Shown one piece after another: positions 24,988 through 33,426 of a stretch of 64,000 bases of DNA. The stretch is from Carbonactinospora thermoautotrophica (lineage in GTDB: Bacteria > Actinomycetota > Actinomycetes > Streptomycetales > Carbonactinosporaceae): the NCBI RefSeq assembly GCF_001543895.1, contig NZ_JYIJ01000015.1, forward strand, positions 62,001 through 126,000, written 5' to 3'. The notes beneath the pieces were generated by a model that saw only the letters and a program-made list of their open reading frames with translations, did no database searches and had not been told where the DNA came from. Position numbers and translations under genes: made by a program. Numbering within the stretch: the stretch's first letter is position 1; each line of letters starts with the position of its first letter.

Positions 24988-26400
24988 TCAGCCCACAGCC
25001 CCTTCCATCTGCAGCTCGATCAGCCGGTTCAGCTCCAGCGCGTACTCCATCGGCAGCTCACGGGCGATGGGCTCGATGAAGCCACGCACGATCATGGCCA
25101 TGGCCTCGTCCTCGGTGAGGCCGCGGCTCATCAGGTAGAAGATCTGATCCTCGCTGACCTTGGACACGGTGGCCTCGTGGCCCATGGACACGTCGTCCTC
25201 GCGGACGTCCACGTACGGGTACGTGTCGGACCGGCTGATCGTATCCACGAGCAGCGCGTCGCACTTCACCGTGGACTTGGCATGGCGCGCACCGTCCAGG
25301 ACCTGGACCAGACCGCGGTAGGAGGTACGGCCGCCACCGCGCGCCACCGACTTGGAGATGATCGTCGAGGAGGTGTGCGGGGCGACGTGCACCATCTTGG
25401 CGCCCGCGTCCTGGTGCTGGCCGGGGCCGGCGAACGCGATCGACAGGGTCTCGCCCTTGGCGTACGGGCCGAGCAACCACACCGCCGGATACTTCATGGT
25501 GACCTTGGAGCCGAGGTTGCCGTCGACCCACTCCATGGTCGCGCCCTCGTGCGCGACGGCCCGCTTGGTCACCAGGTTGTACACGTTGGTCGACCAGTTC
25601 TGGATGGTCGTGTACCGGCAGCGGGCGTTCTTCTTGACGATGATCTCGACCACCGCGGAGTGCAGCGAGTCGCTCTTGTAGATCGGCGCGGTGCAGCCCT
25701 CGACGTAGTGCACGTACGCACCCTCGTCGACGATGATCAGCGTCCGCTCGAACTGGCCCATGTTCTCGGTGTTGATCCGGAAGTAGGCCTGCAGCGGGAT
25801 CTCGACGTGCACGCCCGGCGGGACGTAGATGAACGAACCACCCGACCACACCGCGGTGTTCAGCGCGGCGAACTTGTTGTCGCCCGGCGGGATGACGGTG
25901 CCGAAGTACTCCTTGAACAGGTCCTCGTGCTCCTTCAGCGCGGTGTCGGTGTCCAGGAAGATCACGCCCTGGGCCTCGAGGTCCTCGCGGATCTTGTGGT
26001 ACACGACCTCGGACTCGTACTGGGCGGCGACACCCGCGATCAGCCGCTGCTTCTCGGCCTCGGGGATGCCCAGTCGGTCGTAGGTGCGCCGGATCTCCTC
26101 GGGCAGCTCGTCCCAGCTCGTCGCCTGCTTCTCCGTCGAGCGGACGAAGTACTTGATCTTGTCGAAGTCGATGTCCGACAGGTCCGCGCCCCACGTGGGC
26201 AGGGGCTTCTTCTGGAACAGCCGCAGGCCCTTGAGCCGGAGGTTCAGCATCCACTCGGGCTCGTTCTTCTTGGCCGAGATGTCGCGGACGACTTCCTCGT
26301 CCAGGCCGCGTCGGGCCAAGGCGCCCGCGAGGTCGGGATCGGCCCAGCCGTACTCGTAACGGCCCAGACCCTCCAGCTCGGGGTGAGCGGTCGTGGTCAT
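24988..26400 (-). CDS. sufB: Fe-S cluster scaffold subunit SufB
   Basis: 470 aa, the usual length, without an intein (SufB is an intein site in some actinomycetes). The conserved segments [29 protein letters not shown] (cluster cysteine), [11 protein letters not shown] and [15 protein letters not shown] are intact, and the C-terminal [11 protein letters not shown] binds SufC. It is the first structural gene after sufR, with a three-base gap. Confidence 0.97.
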   Translation of the reverse strand: MTTTAHPELEGLGRYEYGWADPDLAGALARRGLDEEVVRDISAKKNEPEWMLNLRLKGLRLFQKKPLPTWGADLSDIDFDKIKYFVRSTEKQATSWDELPEEIRRTYDRLGIPEAEKQRLIAGVAAQYESEVVYHKIREDLEAQGVIFLDTDTALKEHEDLFKEYFGTVIPPGDNKFAALNTAVWSGGSFIYVPPGVHVEIPLQAYFRINTENMGQFERTLIIVDEGAYVHYVEGCTAPIYKSDSLHSAVVEIIVKKNARCRYTTIQNWSTNVYNLVTKRAVAHEGATMEWVDGNLGSKVTMKYPAVWLLGPYAKGETLSIAFAGPGQHQDAGAKMVHVAPHTSSTIISKSVARGGGRTSYRGLVQVLDGARHAKSTVKCDALLVDTISRSDTYPYVDVREDDVSMGHEATVSKVSEDQIFYLMSRGLTEDEAMAMIVRGFIEPIARELPMEYALELNRLIELQMEGAVG

Positions 26401-26403
26401 GTC

Positions 26404-27255
26404 TTAAGTCCTCCCGAATGCCGGGGTGGGGTTGTTGGCTGTGTCGGTCGGGATCTTCACCGGACGTGGGGGTCCGGGCTCGTTCGACTCGCGCGAGCCC
26501 TGCCGTCCGAGCGAAACCGGGGATGTCGGGGAGGCAGCCTTGTCGGCCACGGCCGGAACGTACGTCGTGCACACCCCGTCCCCGTGCGCGATGGTGGCCA
26601 GGCGCTGCACATGCGTACCGAGCAGTCGGGCGAAGACCTCGGTCTCCGCCTCGCACAGCTGCGGGAACCGCTCTGCGACATGCGCCACCGGGCAGTGGTG
26701 CTGGCACACCTGCGCGCCGCCGGTCGCCGGGGCGGTGCGCGCCGTGGCGACGTACCCGTCCGCGGTGAGCGCCCGGGCGAGCACCTTCGGACGCTCGGCC
26801 AGCGGGGCGCGCTCGAGCAGCGGGCGGTACTTGCGCTCCAGCTCGTCCAGACGGCTCTCGGCGAAGCGCCGGACCGCGCCCTCGCCGGCGATCCGGGCGA
26901 GGAACCGCAGCGCTTCGATGGCCAGCTCGTCGTAGGCCTGGTAGAAGACGCCGCGACCGGCATCGGTCAACGCGAAGACCCGCGCCGGACGCCCCCGGCC
27001 ACGGTGGCCGTGCACCCGCTGCCCACGCGCCTCGACCAGGCCCTCCGCGAGCAGCGCGTCGAGGTGCTTGCGGACCGCCGCCGGGGTCAGGTCCAAAAGC
27101 TCCGCGAGCGCGGCCGCGGTGGAGGGCCCATTCTCCAGGATCGCGCGGGCGACACGGTGCCGCGTGCCATGCTGTCCGTCGACCGGGTGCGCGTCGACAG
27201 GGTCCATCACCAGGGGAACAGGACCCGGCTTCTGCCGCTCACGCACGTTTTTCAC
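26404..27255 (-). CDS. sufR: Iron-sulfur-sensing repressor SufR
   Basis: 283 aa from the GTG at 27255. The N-terminal winged helix (residues about 30-100: RVARAILENGPSTAAALAEL, LTPAAVRKHLDALLAEGLVE) is DeoR/ArsR-like. Cysteines 184, 188 and 201 (CQHHC, later QLCEAE), with 229 as a fourth, match the [4Fe-4S] site of SufR, which represses suf when clusters are sufficient. The last ~50 residues are Pro/Ser-rich and probably disordered. Start choice: -35/-10 elements place transcription start at this GTG; an ATG at 27288 would lie inside the promoter. It heads the suf operon. Confidence 0.9.
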   Translation of the reverse strand: MKNVRERQKPGPVPLVMDPVDAHPVDGQHGTRHRVARAILENGPSTAAALAELLDLTPAAVRKHLDALLAEGLVEARGQRVHGHRGRGRPARVFALTDAGRGVFYQAYDELAIEALRFLARIAGEGAVRRFAESRLDELERKYRPLLERAPLAERPKVLARALTADGYVATARTAPATGGAQVCQHHCPVAHVAERFPQLCEAETEVFARLLGTHVQRLATIAHGDGVCTTYVPAVADKAASPTSPVSLGRQGSRESNEPGPPRPVKIPTDTANNPTPAFGRT

Positions 27256-27290
27256 AACGCCATTGTCACGTAATTCATGCCGACCCACAA
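27252..27290 (-). promoter_or_regulatory. suf promoter with dyad over the start codon
   Basis: On the minus strand TTGTGG (27285-27290), a 17-base spacer and GACAAT (27262-27267) place +1 at the G of the GTG start (27255), that is, a leaderless mRNA. A dyad, TCACAACGCCATTGTCA (27252-27268; ACAA-5-TTGT perfect), covers the -10 and the start codon, where bound SufR would block RNA polymerase. Confidence 0.6.
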
Positions 27291-27320
27291 ACCCCCTTCT
27301 CCACGAGCTACGTGGCCTTC

Positions 27321-27339
27321 GTCACTTAGGGTCACCTAA
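27321..27339. promoter_or_regulatory. Iron-box-like site upstream of suf
   Basis: The plus strand reads GTCACTTAGGGTCACCTAA. It matches the actinobacterial IdeR/DmdR consensus TTAGGTTAGGCTCACCTAA at 14 of 19 positions, including all of the right half, and contains the dyad TTAGG-GTCA-CCTAA. It is 66-84 bases upstream of the proposed suf start and 180 bases from the divergent ABC gene. A second dyad, CCACG-5-CGTGG, lies at 27301-27315. Confidence 0.5.
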
Positions 27340-27503
27340 CTTCTCGCCGTGCCGCAGCCGCTCGGCGTCCGGGCACCCGTTCTTCCCGTCGCCTGGTCCC
27401 CCAGGAGCTCCTGACAGCGTTGTCAAAAGCCCCAAGAGGGAGCCGGGTCCTGGCCGGGCGAGTTCCGGGCGGGGGGCGTGCGGCAGAGCGGGGGATGGAA
27501 ACC

Positions 27504-27509
27504 TAGACT
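27504..27509 (+). promoter_or_regulatory. -10-like element of the ABC-2 operon
   Basis: TAGACT lies seven bases before the GTG at 27517, so transcription would begin about one base before the start codon. No ribosome site precedes the GTG, which agrees with a leaderless message. The -35 is weak. Confidence 0.45.
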
Positions 27510-27516
27510 TCGGAAC

Positions 27517-28452
27517 GTGATCGAAGCAGCGGTCGAGGTCGTGGACCTGGTCAAACGGTACGGCAGTGGCCCCGGCGGGGTCACCGCCGTCGACGGGCTC
27601 TCGCTCACCGTGAAGCGGGGCACCGTGACCGCGGTGCTCGGGCCGAACGGCGCGGGCAAGACCACCACGATCGAGACCTGCGAGGGGTACCGGCGGCCGG
27701 ACTCCGGCACGGTCCGGGTGCTCGGGCTCGACCCGATCCGGGACCGCGCCGCGTTGAAACCGCGGGTCGGCGTGATGCTCCAGTCCGGCGGGGTGTACCC
27801 GACTGCGCAGGCCGCGGAGATGCTGCGCCACGTCGCCCGCCTGCACGCGCACCCGCTCGATCCGGAGATGCTGCTCGAACGGCTGGGGCTGCAGAGCGTG
27901 CGCCGCACGCCGTTCCGGCGACTGTCCGGCGGGCAGCAGCAGCGCCTGGCGCTCGCGATGGCCATCGTGGGCCGGCCCGAGCTGGTGTTCCTCGACGAGC
28001 CCACCGCCGGCCTCGACCCGCAGGCCCGCCGCGCCACCTGGGAGCTGATCGAGCAGCTACGCGCCGATGGCGTCACCGTGGTGCTCGCCACTCACTACAT
28101 GGACGAGGCCGAGCGGCTCGCCGACGAGGTGTTCATCGTCGACCACGGCAAGGTCATCGCCGCCGGCTCCCCGGCCGAGCTCACCGCGAGGGGAGCCGAG
28201 AACACCCTCACCTTCTCCGGCCCGCCCGGCCTGTACCTGGACAGCCTGGCCAAGGCGCTGCCCGAGGACGCGAAGGTGCGCGAGACCTCGCCCGGTTGCT
28301 ACCGGGTCGAGGGCACGGTGAACCCGCAGTTGCTGGCGACCGTCACCTCCTGGTGCGCCGCACACGGCGTCATGCCCGAGGGCTTGGCCGTGGCGCGCCG
28401 CACCTTGGAGGATGTCTTCCTGGAACTCACCGGCCGAAGGTTGCGCTCGTGA
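27517..28452 (+). CDS. ABC-2 type transporter, ATP-binding subunit
   Basis: 311 aa. Walker A GPNGAGKTTT, Q-loop GVMLQSGGVYPT, signature LSGGQQQRLALAMAIV, Walker B LVFLDEPTAGLDP and H-loop ATHYMDEAE are present; a ~90-residue C-terminal extension is typical of DrrA-like exporters. With the permease below it forms an exporter for a drug, lipid or cell wall component; the substrate is unknown. The start at 27517 is chosen from the -10 position and the family N-terminus (EVVDLVKRYG). The GTGA junction couples it to the permease gene. Confidence 0.92.
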   Translation: MIEAAVEVVDLVKRYGSGPGGVTAVDGLSLTVKRGTVTAVLGPNGAGKTTTIETCEGYRRPDSGTVRVLGLDPIRDRAALKPRVGVMLQSGGVYPTAQAAEMLRHVARLHAHPLDPEMLLERLGLQSVRRTPFRRLSGGQQQRLALAMAIVGRPELVFLDEPTAGLDPQARRATWELIEQLRADGVTVVLATHYMDEAERLADEVFIVDHGKVIAAGSPAELTARGAENTLTFSGPPGLYLDSLAKALPEDAKVRETSPGCYRVEGTVNPQLLATVTSWCAAHGVMPEGLAVARRTLEDVFLELTGRRLRS

Positions 28453-29216
28453 CGAACCGGCTGTTCGCCCCGGACCCCGGGGCCGCCCCGCTCCCCCGCA
28501 TGATCGCCGCGCAGACCGCGCTGGAGGCCCGGCTGCTGATGCGCAACGGCGAGCAGGTCCTGCTGACGGTGGTGATCCCGACCGGGATCCTCGCGCTGTT
28601 CAGCCTCCTGCCGATCCTCGACCTCGGCCAGGGCAGGCGCGTGGACTTCCTCACCCCGGGCGTGATCGCGCTGGCTGTCCTGTCCACCGCGTTCACCAGC
28701 CAGGCGATCGCGACCGGGTTCGAACGCCGGTACGGGGTGCTCAAGCGCCTGGCCGCGACCCCGCTCCCCCGCTGGGGGCTGCTCGTCGCGAAGACCGCGA
28801 CGGTGCTGCTCGTCGAGCTCGGCCAGATCGCGCTGCTCTCCGCGGTCGCGTTCGCCCTGGGCTGGTCCCCCCACGGGTCCCCGTTCGCGGTCCTCGCCCT
28901 GCTCATCGCGGGCACGGCCGCGTTCTCCGGCCTCGCCCTGCTCATGGCCGGCACGCTGCGCGCCGAGATGACGTTGGCCGCCGCGAACCTGGTGTTCCTG
29001 ATGCTGCTCGTCGGCGGCGGGGTGATCGTGCCGCTGGACAAGTTCCCCGAGCCGGCCCGAGCCGTGCTCGGTCTGCTGCCGATCTCGGCCCTGTCCGACG
29101 GGCTGCGCGACGTCCTTCAACACGGTGCCGGCCTGCCAGTCGGCGACCTGGGGATCCTCCTCGTCTGGGCGGTGCTCGCCGGTGGCGCGGCGGCCGCCAC
29201 GTTCCGCTGGGAATGA
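28449..29216 (+). CDS. ABC-2 type transporter, permease subunit
   Basis: 255 aa with six predicted membrane helices, from VLLTVVIPTGILALFSLLPI to WAVLAGGAAAATFRW. The ABC-2 family pattern is shown by FERRYGVLKRLAATPLPRW after the second helix and the PLDKFPEPARAVLGLLPISAL segment before the last. The GTG at 28449 overlaps the ATPase stop by four bases. Reading further upstream in this frame only overlaps the ATPase gene. Confidence 0.92.
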   Translation: MTNRLFAPDPGAAPLPRMIAAQTALEARLLMRNGEQVLLTVVIPTGILALFSLLPILDLGQGRRVDFLTPGVIALAVLSTAFTSQAIATGFERRYGVLKRLAATPLPRWGLLVAKTATVLLVELGQIALLSAVAFALGWSPHGSPFAVLALLIAGTAAFSGLALLMAGTLRAEMTLAAANLVFLMLLVGGGVIVPLDKFPEPARAVLGLLPISALSDGLRDVLQHGAGLPVGDLGILLVWAVLAGGAAAATFRWE

Positions 29217-29291
29217 GTCGCCGCTCCGCCTCACCCGCCGGCCACCACAGCTTTCCACGGGCGTGGGAAATGGACGACGGACGAGAACCGG

Positions 29292-30821
29292 TCAGTCGGC
29301 GAGAAACCGCGCGAACAGGTTCTGGGTCGCGCCCCGGACGCGGGGGTCGACGAAACCACGGTGGCTCAGCCCTTTGGTCCAGCCGAAGGTGCCCGCGGCG
29401 AACACCCAAGCGCCGCTCTCCGCCTGGTACAGGGAGGTGTGCTGCAGCCGCTTACGGCCGCGCTCGTCCAGGTACGGGGACTCGGCGAGCAGCACGGACT
29501 CGCGTGCGGCGGGCAGGGCGTAGCGCGGCATCCGCTGGTCGGCCTCGACCTCGACGAGCTTGTCGATCCGGTCCCCGTCGCGTGCCCCGATGCCGGCCCA
29601 GAACCAGTGGTCGGCGTCGCGGATCACGAGCGGGTACCGGCCGGATACCTTGCTCACGCACTGGACGCCCACGAGCTCCTGCTCGGGCCGGCCGACCCGC
29701 CGCCATTGGTGGGTGCGGGTCCGCGAGTCCGGGTCACGGTACTCCTTGTAGCAGGCCATCGTCCGGTGCGGCCGCCCGTCGCGGGAGCACTCGAAGCGGA
29801 TCCGCCAGTACACGTTGGCGGCGGACAGGAACGCCAGGTGGGTGCCGCCCGCGACGGCCAGTTCGGCGACCGCCCGCATGTTGTCCGACCAGTATTCGTC
29901 GCGGCCGGAGAACACGATCGCCCGGTACCGACGCGGATCCACCCGCCCGGCATGCAGGTCGACGCTGGAGGCGTATGTGAGATCGTAGCCCAGCTCCTCG
30001 GCCCACGCGATGAAGTCCAGGTCGTCCTGGAAGCGCGTGGGCCAGCCGTTGGCCGCGTACGGGCGGTCGAACGACACCTTGACCGCGCGGCGGGTGCCCA
30101 GGGCGCAGCCCCCGGCGGTGAACCCATGGCACAGGCTCTTGCCCTTGACCGTGCCGCGCGGGTAGTCGTTGTACGCCTGGTAGGTGGAGAACGGCAGCAC
30201 GCACAGCAGGTCCGCCCGGCGCAACTCGTCCCGCACCACGAACGGCGCCACGGTCTGGTACCCCTGTTCGTTGGTGAACACGGCCAGGTACACGCCGCTC
30301 ACCCAGGTTTCCGGGATCTCCAGCCGCCAGTCGGCCTCCCAGTCGCAGGTGACCAGCCCGGTGTACCGCTCGACCGCGCAGGCCGGCTGGGTCCGGCCGG
30401 CCAGATGGACGCTCTCGGTCATCAGCCGGCCACCGGCCCCCCGGTAGTACCCCAACCGGTACACGGCGATCCGATACGGCTGGGGCGGGTTCACGCTGAC
30501 GTGGAAAGCGATGCTCTCCCCGGCGGCGACGCTGGTGGCGGACACGTACGCCTTGACCTGCCCGATGACGTCGTCGCTGACCAGCTTGTCCCGCCCGCTG
30601 TACGGACGGCGGTAGGCGTTCGTGCCGGGTGCGGCGTTCTCCTTGCGGATCAGCCCCGGGTCACCCGGCTCGACCCGCAGCGGGCCGCGCAGATGGGAGA
30701 GGTCGGGAACGGGCTCGGGTCGGGACGCCGGATCGGGGAGGGGTCCACGGGTCGGATCGTTCAGACCGATCCTGCGCAGCGCCGCTCTGGCCACCCGGCC
30801 GACGAATCCGGTCTGGCTCAA
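29292..30821 (-). CDS. N,N-dimethylformamidase beta-subunit-like protein
   Basis: 509 aa from a TTG at 30821, with GGAGGGG seven to eight bases upstream. The C-terminal ~330 residues match the catalytic large-subunit domain family of N,N-dimethylformamidase (GYQTVAPFVVRDELRRADLL; FSGRDEYWSDNMR; LSAANVYWRIRFE), a glutamine amidotransferase-like fold with iron in the founding enzyme. The N-terminal region has an Ig-like strand set (VKAYVSATSVAAGESIAFHV). No DmfA small-subunit gene is adjacent and no signal peptide is seen, so true DMF hydrolysis is not implied. Many actinomycete homologues have no known function. Confidence 0.8.
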   Translation of the reverse strand: MSQTGFVGRVARAALRRIGLNDPTRGPLPDPASRPEPVPDLSHLRGPLRVEPGDPGLIRKENAAPGTNAYRRPYSGRDKLVSDDVIGQVKAYVSATSVAAGESIAFHVSVNPPQPYRIAVYRLGYYRGAGGRLMTESVHLAGRTQPACAVERYTGLVTCDWEADWRLEIPETWVSGVYLAVFTNEQGYQTVAPFVVRDELRRADLLCVLPFSTYQAYNDYPRGTVKGKSLCHGFTAGGCALGTRRAVKVSFDRPYAANGWPTRFQDDLDFIAWAEELGYDLTYASSVDLHAGRVDPRRYRAIVFSGRDEYWSDNMRAVAELAVAGGTHLAFLSAANVYWRIRFECSRDGRPHRTMACYKEYRDPDSRTRTHQWRRVGRPEQELVGVQCVSKVSGRYPLVIRDADHWFWAGIGARDGDRIDKLVEVEADQRMPRYALPAARESVLLAESPYLDERGRKRLQHTSLYQAESGAWVFAAGTFGWTKGLSHRGFVDPRVRGATQNLFARFLAD

Positions 30822-31154
30822 CCCCGCTCCCCTCCGCAGATCCCCTCGAATCGTACGGGAGGACCGTGGGCTGGATCACATCCGCGTGGCTGAGCGGCCT
30901 TCAGTCCTGCCCGCGATCCTCCGGAAGCCGGGGTGAGCGTTGCCGGAGCGTGGGCCCGGCGGATACCGCCGGCCTGGTCACGGCCGGTGTGGTGATCACG
31001 GAGGGTCACGCGGTAACTCGACAGCAGCCGCGGCATGCAGCCCCCTTGCCCGCGCCGGGATCACCGTCGCGACCAGCCCGGGCGGTTCCGCGGACGCCCG
31101 CTTCGGGTTTGGTCACGTGATCGAACGCGCCGGATCCCACGGCGCCCGGCTGCC

Positions 31155-31184
31155 CTGTCAACCGCTGTCAGCCGTTGTCAGCCG
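31155..31184. repeat. Three tandem 10-base repeats upstream of ctaA
   Basis: CTGTCAACCG, CTGTCAGCCG and TTGTCAGCCG follow one another, one helical turn apart, so a protein could bind three sites on the same DNA face. They lie 150-180 bases before ctaA. Confidence 0.6.
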
Positions 31185-31320
31185 GCGGACGGCCGAGCAC
31201 TGGCTCGCGCAGATCGAGCCGGGTTCGCCCACCGCGCACCCGCGCATCAGACGAACCGTGTTCCCGCGGGATCCCGCGATCCGGGCCATACCTGGCGTCG
31301 GGCGCGGGGGTCGGGCCACC

Positions 31321-31326
31321 TACGAT
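31321..31326 (+). promoter_or_regulatory. -10 element of ctaA
   Basis: TACGAT fits TANNNT and sits seven bases before the ATG at 31334, placing transcription start next to the start codon. No ribosome site precedes that ATG, in line with a leaderless message. Confidence 0.5.
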
Positions 31327-31333
31327 GGGCAGC

Positions 31334-32305
31334 ATGTCATCCCCCAGCCTGATGGCCAGGATCCGCACCTGGGCGCCGAGCGACCGGACTGTCCGCCTCG
31401 CCTGCCTGGCGGTGCTGGTCATGAACGTCGTCATCGTGGTGACCGGCGGCGCGGTCCGGCTCACCGGGTCGGGCCTGGGCTGCCCGACCTGGCCGACCTG
31501 CACGGGCAGCAGCCTGGTCGCGACCCCGGAGATGGGGATACACGGGGCGATCGAGTTCGGCAACCGGACCCTGACCGGTGTGCTGTCCGTGGTCGTGGGC
31601 TGGGCGATCATCACGACCATGCGACAGCGGCCCCGGCGCGCGGCGCTGGTGCGACTCGCCTGGGCGCAGCTCGCCGGCGTCGCCGCCCAGGCCCTGCTGG
31701 GCGGGGTCACCGTGCTCACCGGGCTGGCGCCGCTCACCGTGGCCGGGCATTTCCTGCTGTCGATGGCCCTGATCGCCGGGGCGACCGCGCTGTGGGTCCG
31801 CAGCGGCGAGACCGACGAGCCGGCCCGGCCACTGGTGCGCCGCGAGCTGCGCGCGCTCGGCACCCTGCTGGTCGTCGTGGTCGGCGTCGCGGTGGCGCTG
31901 GGCACGGTGGTGACCGGCAGCGGCCCGCATTCCGGCGACCCCGACGTCACGCACCGGTTCCCGATCTCCCCGGCCGCGGCCGCCCAGCTGCACGCGGACG
32001 CGGCGTTCCTCACGGTGGGGCTCTCGGTGGCGCTGTGGTTCGCGCTGCGCGCCACCGACGCCCCCGCGAGCGTCCGGGTCCGCACCCGCGACCTGATCCT
32101 GGTCGAGCTGGCCCAGGGACTGATCGGGTACGTGCAGTACTTCACCCACCTGCCGATCCTGCTGGTGGGCATCCACATGCTCGGCTCCTGCCTGGTCTGG
32201 GTCGCGGCGCTGCGCCTGTACCTCGGGATGCGGGAACGCCCCCGGTCGGCCCAGGCGCTCAAGCCGGTGGCGGCCGAACGCCAGCAGGCGGCCAACGCCG
32301 CCTGA
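31334..32305 (+). CDS. ctaA: Heme A synthase CtaA
   Basis: 323 aa, eight membrane helices. CtaA oxidises the C8 methyl of heme O to the formyl group of heme A for cytochrome aa3 oxidase. The heme-binding and functional residues are visible: the loop cysteine pair in GLGCPTWPTC, His in HGAIEFGNR, GHFLLS, QLHADAAF and GIHMLGS. A later ATG than the one at 31325 is chosen because of the -10 position. ctaB, the preceding step, lies 2.7 kb downstream on the other strand. Confidence 0.94.
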   Translation: MSSPSLMARIRTWAPSDRTVRLACLAVLVMNVVIVVTGGAVRLTGSGLGCPTWPTCTGSSLVATPEMGIHGAIEFGNRTLTGVLSVVVGWAIITTMRQRPRRAALVRLAWAQLAGVAAQALLGGVTVLTGLAPLTVAGHFLLSMALIAGATALWVRSGETDEPARPLVRRELRALGTLLVVVVGVAVALGTVVTGSGPHSGDPDVTHRFPISPAAAAQLHADAAFLTVGLSVALWFALRATDAPASVRVRTRDLILVELAQGLIGYVQYFTHLPILLVGIHMLGSCLVWVAALRLYLGMRERPRSAQALKPVAAERQQAANAA

Positions 32306-32348
32306 CCGGCCGGGGTCGAGCGCACGAGACGAATCTTGGAGGCGCGAC

Positions 32349-33080
32349 ATGGCAGACGCCTCAGCACCTGACACAGCGGTTAGCGCAGCGCTCGACGACC
32401 TCGACCCCTTCGCCCTGCTCGACGTCGAGAGCGCCCGGGTCGATCGGTTCTTCTCCGCGCTCCGTGGTGACGGCTGGTCCCGACCCACCCGCTGCGCCGG
32501 CTGGACCGTACGGGACCTGCTCGGTCACCTCGCCGCCGTGGAAGAGTACGACCTGGCCTGCCTGGACGACCGGCTGGATGAGCTGTTCACCCGGGCGCAG
32601 GCGGCCGAGGTGGAGGAGCTGGACGACTTCAACGCCTGGGGCGTGCGGGAACGCGCTCACCTGCCCGCCGCCGACCTGCTGGACCGGTGGCGCGCCGACA
32701 ACGCGGAGTTCCGCCGGCGCATGCGGGAACGCGGCCGGGGCGGCACCCTGACCACCTCGGTCGGCCCCTACCCGGTGGGTCTGCAGGCGTTCCACCTGGC
32801 CTGCGAGTACGCCACCCACGCCGACGACCTGGACGCGCCGGTCAGGCCGGAGGAGGAGCCGGGCCGCACCCGCTGGCGAGCCCGGTTCACGCGTTTCGCG
32901 CTGCGGGAGAACGAGTGCCCGGTCAGCGTCACCCCCGCCGGGATGGAGAACATCGTCCGCTGCGGCGACGAGGTGTTCGTGCTCACCGACGCGGAGCTGG
33001 TGGCGGCCGGCGTACGGCGGCTGCCGGCGGCGCACCCGCTGCCCCCGCACGTCCGGGACGCGCTGACCTGCCTGGCCTGA
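32349..33080 (+). CDS. Maleylpyruvate isomerase family, mycothiol-dependent enzyme
   Basis: 243 aa. The N-terminal DinB-like four-helix domain (MDMPI_N) includes LRGDGWSRPTRCAGWTVRDL and the metal-site His in LLGHLAAVEEYD, with further ligands likely in FHLACEYATHADDL. Members use mycothiol as cofactor or substrate in isomerisation or S-transfer. The small C-terminal domain (about 170-243) is typical. GGAGG lies well placed before the ATG. It follows ctaA by 43 bases and may share its transcript; the substrate is unknown. Confidence 0.87.
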   Translation: MADASAPDTAVSAALDDLDPFALLDVESARVDRFFSALRGDGWSRPTRCAGWTVRDLLGHLAAVEEYDLACLDDRLDELFTRAQAAEVEELDDFNAWGVRERAHLPAADLLDRWRADNAEFRRRMRERGRGGTLTTSVGPYPVGLQAFHLACEYATHADDLDAPVRPEEEPGRTRWRARFTRFALRENECPVSVTPAGMENIVRCGDEVFVLTDAELVAAGVRRLPAAHPLPPHVRDALTCLA

Positions 33081-33083
33081 GGG

Positions 33084-33426
33084 CAGGGCGGCGCACCGGC
33101 TGACACCGCCGGCTTGACGGCCAGCTCGGCGAAGGGGCGTCCACGGCGGTGCCCGGCTCGTACGACCGTGGGACTGACCGGCACGCCCCGCGCCGCGAGA
33201 TCACGCAGGTACTCGGTGCCGCCCTCCAGCGCCGCGGTCGGGTTGCGCGGCAGCCTGGCCGCCCCGGCCGTGCACGCCCAGTCCGGGAACTCCTCCCGGT
33301 GCGCGGTGGAGTCCCAGGTGTCGCACACGACCTCGCCCGCCAGGCCCCGGTCGGTCAAGACCTGGCGAGAGAAGTCGATCTCGTTGTCGCGTCTGGGTCG
33401 GCGGTGACGTAGGCGACCCGGCTCAC
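33084..33426 (-). pseudogene. Truncated ATP-grasp protein remnant
   Basis: A GTG start (33426) opens SRVAYVTADPD, the usual N-terminus of a family of actinomycete ATP-grasp proteins, then the frame shifts once to DNEIDFSRQVLTDRGLAGEV and later TAHREEFPDWACTAGAARLP, EYLRDLAARGVPVSPTVV, and jumps to AVKPAVSAGA. Intact homologues are ~280 aa, with a central domain between the last two pieces; only about 110 codons remain, with at least two internal deletions. The start overlaps the stop of the membrane gene upstream (GTGA), so it was once co-translated with it. Confidence 0.8.

Larger units (their letters stand above)
30822..31333. other. 512-base intergenic region with repeats and dyads
   Basis: Divergent region between the DMFase-like gene and ctaA. 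It holds three tandem 10-base copies at 31155-31184, a perfect 14-base palindrome CGCGGGATCCCGCG at 31265-31278, and the ctaA -10 at 31321-31326. I see no gene: an in-frame extension of ctaA to a TTG at 31175 begins inside the repeats and lacks a ribosome site. Confidence 0.5.

Noticed and set aside
23824-27273. A rightward open frame of over 1,100 codons across the suf operon
   Set aside because: It is the antisense shadow of sufD, sufB and sufR, all with full family motifs; its own translation is low-complexity Arg/His/Val.
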